A DNA stretch of 64,000 nucleotides from Timonella corticicola (GTDB taxonomy: Bacteria > Actinomycetota > Actinomycetes > Actinomycetales > Cellulomonadaceae): assembly GCF_042683685.1 (NCBI RefSeq), contig NZ_JBHUOP010000005.1, forward strand, positions 160,350 to 224,349, read 5' to 3'. Positions 50,205 through 58,122 of the stretch are shown in pieces; position 1 is the first letter of the stretch; each line of letters opens with the position of its first letter. The notes under the pieces were generated by a model. The model had not been told where the DNA came from. It did no database searches and worked only from the letters and a program-made list of their open reading frames with translations. Made by a program: the position numbers and the translations under genes.

Positions 50205-51139
50205 TAGAAGTAACCTTCTTTCTTGCGGTCTTCCATGGCCGCTTCGGAGATGCGGTCGTCAGCGCGGGTGGCTCCGCGTTCGGTGATGCGGGTTGCCTGG
50301 ATCTCGGCGATGACAGCGGCAACGTCCTTTGCATCGGACTCAACGGCTCCGGTGCAGGACATATCGCCAACCGTGCGGTAGCGCACGAGGCGGTTCGTGA
50401 CGGTTTCGCCGTCGCGCGGGGTAATGAACTCACCGACCGCTAGGAGCATGCCATCGCGCTCAACCACGTCACGGTAGTGCGCGTAGTAGAGCGATGGAAG
50501 ATCGATGCTCTCGCGTTCGATATAGCGCCACACGTCCAGTTCAGTCCAGTTGGACAGCGGGAACGCGCGAACGTGTTCTCCTGGGCGGTGCCTGCCGTTG
50601 TACAGGTTCCACAGTTCAGGGCGCTGGTTGCGTGGGTCCCACTGGCCAAACTCATCGCGCAGGGACAACACGCGCTCCTTGGCGCGGGCCTTCTCCTCGT
50701 CGCGGCGTCCGCCACCGAACACGGCATCGAACTTGTGCTCCGCAATCGCGTCCAAAAGCGGTTGGGTCTGCAGCGGGTTACGTGTGCCATCGCTACGTTC
50801 GGCGAGCCTGCCGTCATCGATGTAGTCCTGAACCTTGGCGACCTCAAGACGCGCGCCGATCTTCTCCACGGTCACGTCGCGGTAGTCGATCACCTCAGGG
50901 AAGTTGTGGCCCGTGTCCACGTGCAGCAGAGGGAACGGGACTGCTGCAGGCCAGAATGCCTTCTTCGCCAGATGCAGCATCACCACGGAGTCCTTGCCGC
51001 CCGAGAACAGCAGCGCTGGGCGCTCAAACTCGGCGGCTACCTCGCGGATGATATGGATGGCCTCGGCTTCGAGAGCATCCAGAAGGTCGAGTTGGTGGGT
51101 CTGGCTGGCCGCAACCGGGTGCGAGTTATTGGCGGTCAT
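50204..51139 (-). CDS. cysD: Sulfate adenylyltransferase subunit 2
   Basis: A 311-residue PP-loop ATPase that forms APS from sulfate and ATP. Seen: ERPALLFSGGKDSVVMLHLA (PP-loop), LLHVDTGHNFPEVIDYRD, FGGGRRDEEKARAKERVLSL and VRAFPLSNWTELDVWRYI. ATG 51139 overlaps the cysH stop as ATGA and is preferred over an in-frame start five codons upstream. The C-terminus carries IQATRITERGATRADD, expected for CysD. Confidence 0.95.
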   Translation of the reverse strand: MTANNSHPVAASQTHQLDLLDALEAEAIHIIREVAAEFERPALLFSGGKDSVVMLHLAKKAFWPAAVPFPLLHVDTGHNFPEVIDYRDVTVEKIGARLEVAKVQDYIDDGRLAERSDGTRNPLQTQPLLDAIAEHKFDAVFGGGRRDEEKARAKERVLSLRDEFGQWDPRNQRPELWNLYNGRHRPGEHVRAFPLSNWTELDVWRYIERESIDLPSLYYAHYRDVVERDGMLLAVGEFITPRDGETVTNRLVRYRTVGDMSCTGAVESDAKDVAAVIAEIQATRITERGATRADDRISEAAMEDRKKEGYF

Positions 51140-51960
51140 ACGTGCAATCCACATTCTGTCTTGTCAAGTCCGGCCCAACGGCCGGAACGCGGGTCTTCAC
51201 CAGGGGCTACGCGCTTGGTGCAGGGCTGGCACCCGATGGAGGGGTAGCCATCGTTGAGCAGGGGGTTGATGATCACGTTGTTGGCTGCCGCATAGCCGAG
51301 CAGTTCATCAAGACTCCAGGCTGCAAGCGGGTTGACCTTGACCAGGCCATTCTTCTCATCGAACGTGACCAGCGGGGTGTTGGTGCGGGTGGGGGCCTCA
51401 TCGCGGCGAACACCGGTGATCCACACCTCGTAGTCCTTGAGCGAGGCGGTCAGCGGCTCCATCTTGCGCAACTGGCAGCATAGAGCAGGGTTGCGGGACC
51501 ACAGATCCTTACCGTGTGCCGTATCCTGCTCGGCCACGCTTTGGGCTGCCTGAACGTCCACGATGGTCAATTCCATCGAGTTTTCCACGTTGTTTCGCGT
51601 ACCAAGAGTCTCAGCGAAGTGATAGCCGGTTTCGAGGAACAGGACGTCAACCCAGGGGATCGCACCCTGAACGGTGTGGGGGAGCACGGCATCCGCCATG
51701 GAGCAGGCAACAGCCGTACGGTACCCGAACGTGCGTGCGACCCAATCGATGATCTGATCGTAGGAACCCTCATCTACAGCTCCGATACCGGAGCCGGAAA
51801 ACAGTTCCTCGCCCTCGCGGGCAAGGGCACGCAGTTCCTCGGTCGAACGACGCGGACGTGCCCAATCACTCTTCCGCTGTTCGGCGATGGCTTCGCGCGA
51901 CGCGGTGCGGGCGGCTTCTCGTGCGAGTGCTGCTGCGCGGGCTTCAGCAAGCGAACTCAT
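51136..51960 (-). CDS. cysH: Adenylyl-sulfate (APS) reductase, assimilatory
   Basis: A 274-residue enzyme reducing APS to sulfite. Two cysteine pairs for the [4Fe-4S] cluster are visible: CCQLRKMEPL and GCQPCTKRV. The C-terminal ECGLH carries the catalytic cysteine. The paired cysteines mark it as APS-type rather than PAPS-type, agreeing with the absence of cysC. The SVAEQ and TGVRRDEAPTR segments are standard. It overlaps the sulfite reductase and cysD by 4 bp each. Confidence 0.95.
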   Translation of the reverse strand: MSSLAEARAAALAREAARTASREAIAEQRKSDWARPRRSTEELRALAREGEELFSGSGIGAVDEGSYDQIIDWVARTFGYRTAVACSMADAVLPHTVQGAIPWVDVLFLETGYHFAETLGTRNNVENSMELTIVDVQAAQSVAEQDTAHGKDLWSRNPALCCQLRKMEPLTASLKDYEVWITGVRRDEAPTRTNTPLVTFDEKNGLVKVNPLAAWSLDELLGYAAANNVIINPLLNDGYPSIGCQPCTKRVAPGEDPRSGRWAGLDKTECGLHV

Positions 51961-53891
51961 ACCAGGTCCTCCTCCGGAACTCTATGAGACCACTGCGCGA
52001 AGGTCTCGTCGCCCTCACGTCCCTTTTCAAAGTTGCGGACCACGCGTTCAACGTAGTTGGGGATATCGGTCGCAGCGACTTTAAGGCCACGTACCGTGCG
52101 GCCAAGCCCTGCCTCCTCGCGGGTCTCCGATGCGAGACCGCCTCCGAGGTGTACCTGGAAGCCTGGGACCTGCTCGCCCTCATCGTTCATGATGAGCTGG
52201 CCCTTCAAGCCGATGTCAGCCGTTTGGATTCGAGCACATGAGTTCGGGCAGCCATTGACGTGCAGACGGATCGGCTTGAGGTGGCTGATATCGCCGAGAC
52301 GCTGATCGAGTTCCGCGATAGCCGCAGTTGCCGTGTCCTTCGTGTCCACGATGGCCAACTTGCAGTACTCGATACCCGTGCAGGCGATCGTGTTCCGGCG
52401 AAATGCACCCGGGCGAGGGTTCAAGCCCAACGCAGCCAACTCGTCGGCAACCCGGTCGACTTCCTCCGCTGGAATATCGAGCACAAGCATCTTCTGGTGC
52501 GGGGTGAACCGAACCCGCTCAGAGCCTGCGCTCTCCGCAATGTCCGCAACCTTCACCAGGATGCTGCCTGAAACGCGGCCCACGTTCGGTGCAACGCCGA
52601 TGTAGAACCTGCCGTCCTTCTGCTCGTGGATGCCCACGTGGTCGCCCGGTGTCTTGGGCTGCGGTGCTGGCGGACCATCGAGCAGCTTGTAGCCGAGGTA
52701 TTCGGTCTCCAGGATCTCGCGGAACTTCTCCACCCCCCAGTCCTTGACCAGGAACTTGAGGCGTGCACGGTTGCGCAGACGACGGTAACCGTAGTCACGG
52801 AATATCTGGGTGACGCCCACCCACACATCGACGACCTGGTGTTCAAACACGAGCACGCCGAGGCGCTGCCCCAGATGCGGGTTCGCGGAAAGCCCGCCAC
52901 CAACCCACAGGTCGTAGACGACACCGTGCTCGGGGTGGACGTAGGCGACATAGCCGACGTCGTTGATCTCGTGAACGACATCCTGGCTTGGGTGACCCGT
53001 GAACGCGGTCTTGAACTTACGGGGTAGGTTGGACAGTTCCGGATCGCCCACGTACTTCTCGGTGATCTGGTCGATCAGGTGAGTGGGGTCGACGATCTCG
53101 TCCTTCGCGATACCTGCAACCGGGGAGCCAAGGACCACGCGGGGCACGTCACCACACGCCTCAGTGGTCTGCATGCCGTTCGATTCCAAGCGACGCCAGA
53201 TCTCTGGGACATCCTCGACCTGAATCCAGTGATATTGAATGTTCTGACGATCCGTGATGTCGGCGGTGTCGCGGCCAAACTCCTGGGAGATCTCGCCGAT
53301 CACGCGAAGCTGTTTGGTGGTTACCGCGCCTGCATCGAGGCGCACACGCATCATGAAGTACTTGTCCTCGAGTTCGTGCGGCTCGAGTTGCGCCGTGCGA
53401 CCGCCGTCGATTCCAGGCTTACGCTGCGTGTACAACCCCCACCAGCGGAACCGTCCGTGCAAGTCCTCAAGTGGGATCGAGTCGAAGCCGCCCTTGGCGT
53501 AAATGTTCTCGATGCGTTCGCGAACGTTCAGGCCGTTGTCCTTGGCCTTGAGTTCCTCGTTGGCATTGAGGGGAGTCTTGCCATCGATCTTCCATTGCCC
53601 GTTAGGACGTGCGGCACGCGCTGGGCGATCTCCTGCAGCCCTTGCCGGCCTTTCGCCAGCGGGGCGAGCTGGACGCTCAACCGCAGTCCGGGCAGGACGT
53701 TCTCCCACCGCACGCGCAGGACGATCGGCTGCCGCTGCACGTGGTGCCCGCGCAGGACGATCGGCTGTCGCTGCCTGAGCCGACTCATCACCTGCCGTGC
53801 GCGCGGACGGCGCTGACTTCTCGTCGGAAAGCGGGGTCTTCTGCGGCTCGGCAGGTTCGCTGCCGGTCTCGTTCGCGTTGTGCAAGGTCAT
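51957..53891 (-). CDS. Ferredoxin-dependent sulfite (nitrite/sulfite) reductase with repeat-bearing N-terminal extension
   Basis: A 644-residue siroheme enzyme, longer than the ~550-570 usual for the family. Core motifs: YHWIQVEDVPEIWRRLES, and the [4Fe-4S]-siroheme ligands ACTGIEYCKLA (C-x5-C) and NGCPNSCARIQ (C-x3-C). It reduces sulfite to sulfide, the last step before cysteine. The first ~100 residues are an Arg/Ala/Pro-rich extension with five RPAR units at exact 8-residue spacing (residues 57-92). It leads the operon sir-cysH-cysD-cysN-cysG; AAGAAGGAC lies upstream of the ATG. The context favours sulfite over nitrite. Confidence 0.92.
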   Translation of the reverse strand: MTLHNANETGSEPAEPQKTPLSDEKSAPSARTAGDESAQAATADRPARAPRAAAADRPARAVGERPARTAVERPARPAGERPARAAGDRPARAARPNGQWKIDGKTPLNANEELKAKDNGLNVRERIENIYAKGGFDSIPLEDLHGRFRWWGLYTQRKPGIDGGRTAQLEPHELEDKYFMMRVRLDAGAVTTKQLRVIGEISQEFGRDTADITDRQNIQYHWIQVEDVPEIWRRLESNGMQTTEACGDVPRVVLGSPVAGIAKDEIVDPTHLIDQITEKYVGDPELSNLPRKFKTAFTGHPSQDVVHEINDVGYVAYVHPEHGVVYDLWVGGGLSANPHLGQRLGVLVFEHQVVDVWVGVTQIFRDYGYRRLRNRARLKFLVKDWGVEKFREILETEYLGYKLLDGPPAPQPKTPGDHVGIHEQKDGRFYIGVAPNVGRVSGSILVKVADIAESAGSERVRFTPHQKMLVLDIPAEEVDRVADELAALGLNPRPGAFRRNTIACTGIEYCKLAIVDTKDTATAAIAELDQRLGDISHLKPIRLHVNGCPNSCARIQTADIGLKGQLIMNDEGEQVPGFQVHLGGGLASETREEAGLGRTVRGLKVAATDIPNYVERVVRNFEKGREGDETFAQWSHRVPEEDLV

Positions 53892-54018
53892 TTCTAGGCT
53901 GTCCTTCTTTAATGCTTGGTGCCTAGATCAGGTCGCAGATGTAGATAAGCGTGTGCTCTGATCATGCACCACTAAGTAGGGCGGTCCCCAGAACTACGGG
54001 GAGGGGGCTGGTTAGCGA
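53892..54018 (-). promoter_or_regulatory. Possible attenuator between the polycysteine leader and the sulfite reductase gene
   Basis: Three inverted repeats can form downstream of the cysteine codons: TCCCC/GGGGA at 53985-54002, GATCAG/CTGATC at 53926-53931 and 53958-53963, and CTAGGC/GCCTAG at 53894-53899 and 53921-53926. The last encloses the ribosome binding site (53901-53910) in its loop. The second and third share a base, so they could be alternatives. The structures are weak and unproven. Confidence 0.45.
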
Positions 54019-54108
54019 TCAACAACAGCAACACGTGAACGAAGGCACCTCAAACGAAGCACGCATCATTGATGCGGCAGCGAGTTGCGAGGAGGCACCT
54101 TGGGTCAT
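54019..54108 (-). CDS. Polycysteine leader peptide of the sulfate assimilation operon
   Basis: A 29-codon minus-strand frame starts MTQGASSQL and ends FTCCCC-stop; the four Cys codons occupy 54022-54033. It lies 127 bases upstream of the sulfite reductase gene, first in the cysteine-synthesis operon. A promoter-like TCGACG-N17-TACCGT ends seven bases before its ATG, so it should be leaderless. Leaderless short frames with clustered Cys codons before cysteine-pathway genes are known as cysteine-responsive attenuators in mycobacteria; the same role is inferred here: ribosomes stall at the Cys codons when Cys-tRNA is low and change expression of the operon. Confidence 0.8.
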   Translation of the reverse strand: MTQGASSQLAAASMMRASFEVPSFTCCCC

Positions 54109-54115
54109 AAATGGA

Positions 54116-54144
54116 ACGGTACGCGTCTTAAAACACTGCGTCGA
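54116..54144 (-). promoter_or_regulatory. Promoter of the sulfur operon leader
   Basis: On the minus strand, TCGACG (54139-54144) and TACCGT (54116-54121) are separated by 17 bases. Transcription would start at or next to the leader ATG. The rest of the gap (54145-54336) shows no gene; a 118-codon plus-strand frame crossing it was rejected. Confidence 0.6.
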
Positions 54145-54336
54145 GGGCGTCCAAAATATGGAGTTAACCATTGTTAACGACGTGCGTGACAAATTAACGA
54201 TTGTTTACAGAGGTTCACATAGGTCACCTCAATTCATGGAATCTATCTTGGGTTTTCGAGGAAAATCGCCGTTTTGTGTGATCGACCCTACTCCCAAAAT
54301 TTCTTAAGCAAGATGGCAACGATTCCGGAAAATCTC

Positions 54337-54342
54337 TAGGAT
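54337..54342 (+). promoter_or_regulatory. -10 box of a leaderless membrane-protein gene
   Basis: TAGGAT, six bases, then ATG at 54349. Confidence 0.55.
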
Positions 54343-54348
54343 TGAGAC

Positions 54349-54702
54349 ATGAATTTCCTCTATGTAGCGCTCCTGTTCCTGCACCTCGTCAGTTGGGCGA
54401 TTGTCCTTGGCGGGTGGATTGCCACAATCAAAAAGCCAGGACTGTACAAGGGCATCCCGCACGCGGCGCTCACCGCGCTGGTCACCGGTGTGCTCATGGT
54501 CGGGATCGCGGAAATGGGTGACGGAACCGTCAACCACATGAAGATCGGCATCAAATTGCTCATCAACCTCGTGGTGGTTGTCCTCGCGTTCCGTGCGAAG
54601 AAGGCCGGAGACGATGCACCACGCGCTCTGATCACCACGATCGGGGTGCTGACGGTTGTGAACATCGCACTCGCGCTGTTCTGGGGCGGGCGTCACCTCT
54701 GA
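54349..54702 (+). CDS. Four-helix membrane protein of unknown function
   Basis: A 117-residue protein that is almost entirely membrane-embedded, with helices near residues 3-24, 36-54, 64-82 and 92-112. Conserved-looking polar positions are His12 (FLHLVSW) and the GIPHAALTALVTG segment. It resembles small actinobacterial membrane proteins found near pcrA, but I cannot name the family. It has no ribosome binding site, fitting the leaderless promoter. Confidence 0.7.
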   Translation: MNFLYVALLFLHLVSWAIVLGGWIATIKKPGLYKGIPHAALTALVTGVLMVGIAEMGDGTVNHMKIGIKLLINLVVVVLAFRAKKAGDDAPRALITTIGVLTVVNIALALFWGGRHL

Positions 54703-54717
54703 GACTGTTGTTCCTTG

Positions 54718-54752
54718 GAGGGCATGCACCTGCTGGTTGCGTGCCCTCTTTG
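54718..54752 (+). terminator. Terminator after the four-helix membrane protein gene
   Basis: GAGGGCATGCA (54718-54728) pairs with TGCGTGCCCTC (54738-54748) with one wobble, then TTT. Confidence 0.7.
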
Positions 54753-54792
54753 GGCTTCGGGGTTGGGAAGAACGAATGTCGCTGGGTCCGGA

Positions 54793-54798
54793 TAGCCT
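54793..54798 (+). promoter_or_regulatory. -10 box of the leaderless DUF456 gene
   Basis: TAGCCT, six bases, then ATG at 54805. Confidence 0.55.
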
Positions 54799-54804
54799 TG
54801 GATC

Positions 54805-55287
54805 ATGATCTTTCCTCAAGACCTATTCATCGCTCTGGCCATCCTGGTGGGCCTCATCGGGGCGATCATTCAGATCATTCCGGGTGGGTTTATCGTCCTC
54901 GGTGCGATCCTCATGTGGGCGATCCTCACGGGTGGCGCTGCGGCATGGTGGATATTCGCTGCGGCAGCGGTTGTGACGATCGGTGGAATTGGGTTGAAGT
55001 TCCTTGTTGCAGGTAGGCACCTTCAACGTTCGACTGTCCGAAACTCGTCAATTCTCATTGGCCTTGTGGCTGGTGCGGTTGGATTCTTCGTGATTCCAGT
55101 CTTGGGTCTTCCGCTTGGATTCATCGGCGGAGTATTCGTGTGCGAATACATTCGTGAACAGCAGCTTGATGCGGCGTGGCGTTCCACGGTCGTGGCCCTC
55201 AAAGCCACCGGACTCACCATCCTGGTCGAGTTGTGTGCGGCACTTGTCGCAACTGCGCTGTGGATTGTCGGACTCATCATCACTTAA
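54805..55287 (+). CDS. DUF456 domain membrane protein
   Basis: A 160-residue protein with about five membrane helices. LVGLIGAIIQIIPGGFIVLG, FLVAGRHLQRSTVRNSS and GFFVIPVLGLPLGFIGGVF are typical of DUF456, whose members contain a glycine-zipper-like pattern. The function of the family is unknown. It stands alone between a terminator and pcrA. Confidence 0.83.
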   Translation: MIFPQDLFIALAILVGLIGAIIQIIPGGFIVLGAILMWAILTGGAAAWWIFAAAAVVTIGGIGLKFLVAGRHLQRSTVRNSSILIGLVAGAVGFFVIPVLGLPLGFIGGVFVCEYIREQQLDAAWRSTVVALKATGLTILVELCAALVATALWIVGLIIT

Positions 55288-55459
55288 GCAGGCCACGCAC
55301 GGCGCGAGAGAACCTTGCATACCGTGGACTCGTCGTAAATCCGGATTGCCGACGATACGGGTGGGCTGGTAGCGCCCGCCCCCAGCGGATGGGGAGAACA
55401 GCGTGGAGCGATGTAGAACACAAAAGAATGTCAGCCAAGACGGATAGGCTTAGAAGGCT

Positions 55460-57949
55460 ATGGATTCTTTGTTTGGAAACTTGCCCACGTTCACGTCCGC
55501 TGCCGAGGATGAAGTCCCCGACTTTGCGTTCATTCCAGAGCCGGAGGACAACTCGTCTGCTGCTGTTGACAGGTTGCTTGACGGGCTCAACCCGCAGCAG
55601 GCACAAGCCGTTCAACATGCTGGAACGCCACTGTTGATTGTTGCCGGGGCGGGTTCCGGGAAAACCCGCGTGTTAACCCACCGCATCGCCTATCTCTTGG
55701 CAACCGGGCGAGCCTGGCCAAGTCAGATCCTCGCAATCACCTTCACGAACAAGGCGGCAGCAGAGATGCGCGAGCGTGTCGCCCAGATCGTGGGGCCAGA
55801 CGCCGAACGGATATGGGTATCCACCTTCCACTCCACCTGTGTGCGGATTCTACGCCGTGAGGCTGAGGCAATCGGCATGAAGAAATCGTTCTCCATCTAT
55901 GACTCCGCAGATTCCCAGCGACTCATCACCCTGATCCTGCGCGAGCTTGATCTGGACCCCAAGCGCTTCACCGCAAAGTCTTTGGCGCACAAGATCTCCA
56001 ATCTCAAGGATGAGCTCGTCTCTCCGATTGAACTTCGCGAGAGCCCTGGCGGTAGCGAATATGACGCGATCGTCGCTGACGTATACGAGCGTTATCAACG
56101 TAGGCTCACCCAGGCCAACGCCATGGACTTTGATGACCTCATCGTGCGCACTGTCGAACTGTTCAAGAAGGCACCTGCGGTTGCCGAGCACTACCGCCGG
56201 AAGTTCCGGCACATTCTGGTTGACGAGTATCAAGACACCAACCATGCCCAGTATGAACTGGTCAAAATGCTTGTTGGTCCCGCAGAAGGTGCGGTGCCTC
56301 CCGGGGAGTTGACCGTTGTGGGCGATTCTGACCAGTCCATCTACGCATTCCGTGGCGCGACCATTCGCAACATCCTTGAGTTTGAGAAGGACTACCCGAA
56401 CGCCACCACGATCCTGCTTGAGCAGAACTATCGCTCCACGCAGAACATCCTTACCGCAGCCAACGCGGTGATCTCCCAGAACGGTGGCCGCCGCGCGAAG
56501 AACCTATGGACCGCGGCTGGCGATGGAGCCAAGATCGTGGGTTACGTCGGTGACAACGAGCACGAAGAAGCTCGTTATATTGCTCGAGAGATCGACAAAC
56601 TGCAGGATGAACACGGTGTTCGACCCGGTGATATCGCCGTCTTCTACCGCACCAACAACCAATCGCGTGCACTCGAAGAAGTCCTCATCCGCGTGGGCCT
56701 GCCCTACAAGGTTGTCGGCGGCACCAGGTTCTACGAACGCAGGGAAATCAAGGATGCAATCGCGTATCTGCACGCAATCAATAACCCCGCGGATGACATC
56801 AACCTGCGACGCGTCTTCAACGTACCCAAGCGTGGCCTAGGGGACAGGGCAGAATCGCTCATTGCGGCGGCTGCTGAGCGTGATGGGGTGTCGTTCAACG
56901 ATGCGATGTTCGCAGCCGGGACGATTCCCGGCATGACTGCACGCACGCTCAACCCATTGCGCTCCTTCACTGACTTGATGAAGGAACTGCGCGAAACCGC
57001 GCAAACGGCGGGCCCGGCGGAAATCTTGGGAGACGTTCTCGACAAGACCGGCTATCTTGTGCAGCTCCGCGCAAGCGACGATCCCCAGGACGGCACTCGC
57101 GTGGACAACCTCGCAGAACTGCATGCCGTGGCCTCCGAGTTCGAGAAGGAGAATCCCGAGGGGACGCTCTCAGATTTCCTTGAACGGGTCTCACTCGTTG
57201 CGGACGCAGACCAGATTCCATCGAGCGATGATGCCGGGCACGAGAACACACCACGCGTCGACAACGGGGTCATCACACTCATGACACTGCACACCGCGAA
57301 GGGACTCGAGTTCCCGGTCGTGTTTCTGACCGGTATGGAGGACGGAACCTTCCCGCACATGCGCGCTCTGCAGGATGAAAGCGAACTCGAGGAAGAACGC
57401 CGACTCGCCTATGTGGGAATCACCCGTGCGCGCCGACGCCTTTACATCACACGTGCCTCCACCCGGTCATCGTGGGGCGCCCCGAACGATTTCCCACCAT
57501 CACGGTTCCTTGATGAGATTCCTGAGGAACTGTGGGACTGGGCGCGCCGCCAATCCAGCGCGGAAAGCGCACGAGCACGATACGGCTACGGTTCGCCAAC
57601 ATCGTATGGTTCAGGAAGCGGTTCATACTCACAGAGGTCCTTCTCTGACGACGATGACTTTGGCACTCCCATCGGTGGACGTGGTCCGCGTAGGGACCCG
57701 ACGCCTGCGTGGAAAAAGAAGCCAGCTACTTCCCAAGACAAGACACCGATGTTCAACAACCCCAGGGCCAAGTCTGAGGCAGACATCCCGCAACTGGCTG
57801 CTGGAGATCGGGTAACGCACGACTCGTTTGGTCTCGGTACGGTTGTCTCCGTGGAGGGGGTTGGGCGTAACGCAACGGCCACCGTGGATTTCGGGGGAGA
57901 TGGGCCGAAACGGCTGCTTCTCAGGTTTGCCCCGGTCACCAAACTCTAG
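55460..57949 (+). CDS. pcrA: ATP-dependent DNA helicase PcrA/UvrD (superfamily 1)
   Basis: An 829-residue 3'-5' DNA helicase for repair and replication-fork maintenance. Motif I is IVAGAGSGKTRVLTHRIAYL, Ia AITFTNKAAAEMRERV, II VDEYQDTNHAQY, III VVGDSDQSIYAFRGA, IV LEQNYRSTQNIL, V TLHTAKGLEFPVVF, VI YVGITRARRRLYI. The C-terminal ~60 residues form the SH3-like RNAP-binding module (LAAGDRVTHDSFGLGTVVSV) after a Ser/Gly linker, as in PcrA. TAGGCT lies nine bases before the ATG, so the transcript may be nearly leaderless. Confidence 0.96.
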   Translation: MDSLFGNLPTFTSAAEDEVPDFAFIPEPEDNSSAAVDRLLDGLNPQQAQAVQHAGTPLLIVAGAGSGKTRVLTHRIAYLLATGRAWPSQILAITFTNKAAAEMRERVAQIVGPDAERIWVSTFHSTCVRILRREAEAIGMKKSFSIYDSADSQRLITLILRELDLDPKRFTAKSLAHKISNLKDELVSPIELRESPGGSEYDAIVADVYERYQRRLTQANAMDFDDLIVRTVELFKKAPAVAEHYRRKFRHILVDEYQDTNHAQYELVKMLVGPAEGAVPPGELTVVGDSDQSIYAFRGATIRNILEFEKDYPNATTILLEQNYRSTQNILTAANAVISQNGGRRAKNLWTAAGDGAKIVGYVGDNEHEEARYIAREIDKLQDEHGVRPGDIAVFYRTNNQSRALEEVLIRVGLPYKVVGGTRFYERREIKDAIAYLHAINNPADDINLRRVFNVPKRGLGDRAESLIAAAAERDGVSFNDAMFAAGTIPGMTARTLNPLRSFTDLMKELRETAQTAGPAEILGDVLDKTGYLVQLRASDDPQDGTRVDNLAELHAVASEFEKENPEGTLSDFLERVSLVADADQIPSSDDAGHENTPRVDNGVITLMTLHTAKGLEFPVVFLTGMEDGTFPHMRALQDESELEEERRLAYVGITRARRRLYITRASTRSSWGAPNDFPPSRFLDEIPEELWDWARRQSSAESARARYGYGSPTSYGSGSGSYSQRSFSDDDDFGTPIGGRGPRRDPTPAWKKKPATSQDKTPMFNNPRAKSEADIPQLAAGDRVTHDSFGLGTVVSVEGVGRNATATVDFGGDGPKRLLLRFAPVTKL

Positions 57950-58064
57950 GACTTGGCGGAGAGGCTCCATGCCTTTCACCACAGGGCTTTGCGCGGGAGG
58001 CTGACAAAAGTGGTTCACTCCACAGGCCCTTGTGTGACTTAAGACCCGATAACAGTTAATCTTA

Positions 58065-58094
58065 AGAAAATGTCTCGACGTCGAGATATTTTCT
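58065..58094. promoter_or_regulatory. 30-bp near-perfect palindrome upstream of sucC
   Basis: Arms of 15 bp centred on CGACGTCG pair at 14 of 15 positions (AGAAAATGTCTCGAC and GTCGAGATATTTTCT). Upstream lie two CTTAAG hexamers (58038 and 58061). It is positioned 28 bp before the sucC start, a good place for a dimeric repressor controlling the TCA-cycle operon. The regulator is unknown. Confidence 0.6.
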
Positions 58095-58122
58095 AGCCCG
58101 GTCGATGGAAGGACTCAGCAGG

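Noticed and set aside
53951..54307. 118-codon plus-strand frame upstream of the sulfite reductase gene
   Set aside because: It has no ribosome site or family pattern and runs antisense across the polycysteine leader and its promoter, which explain the region better.
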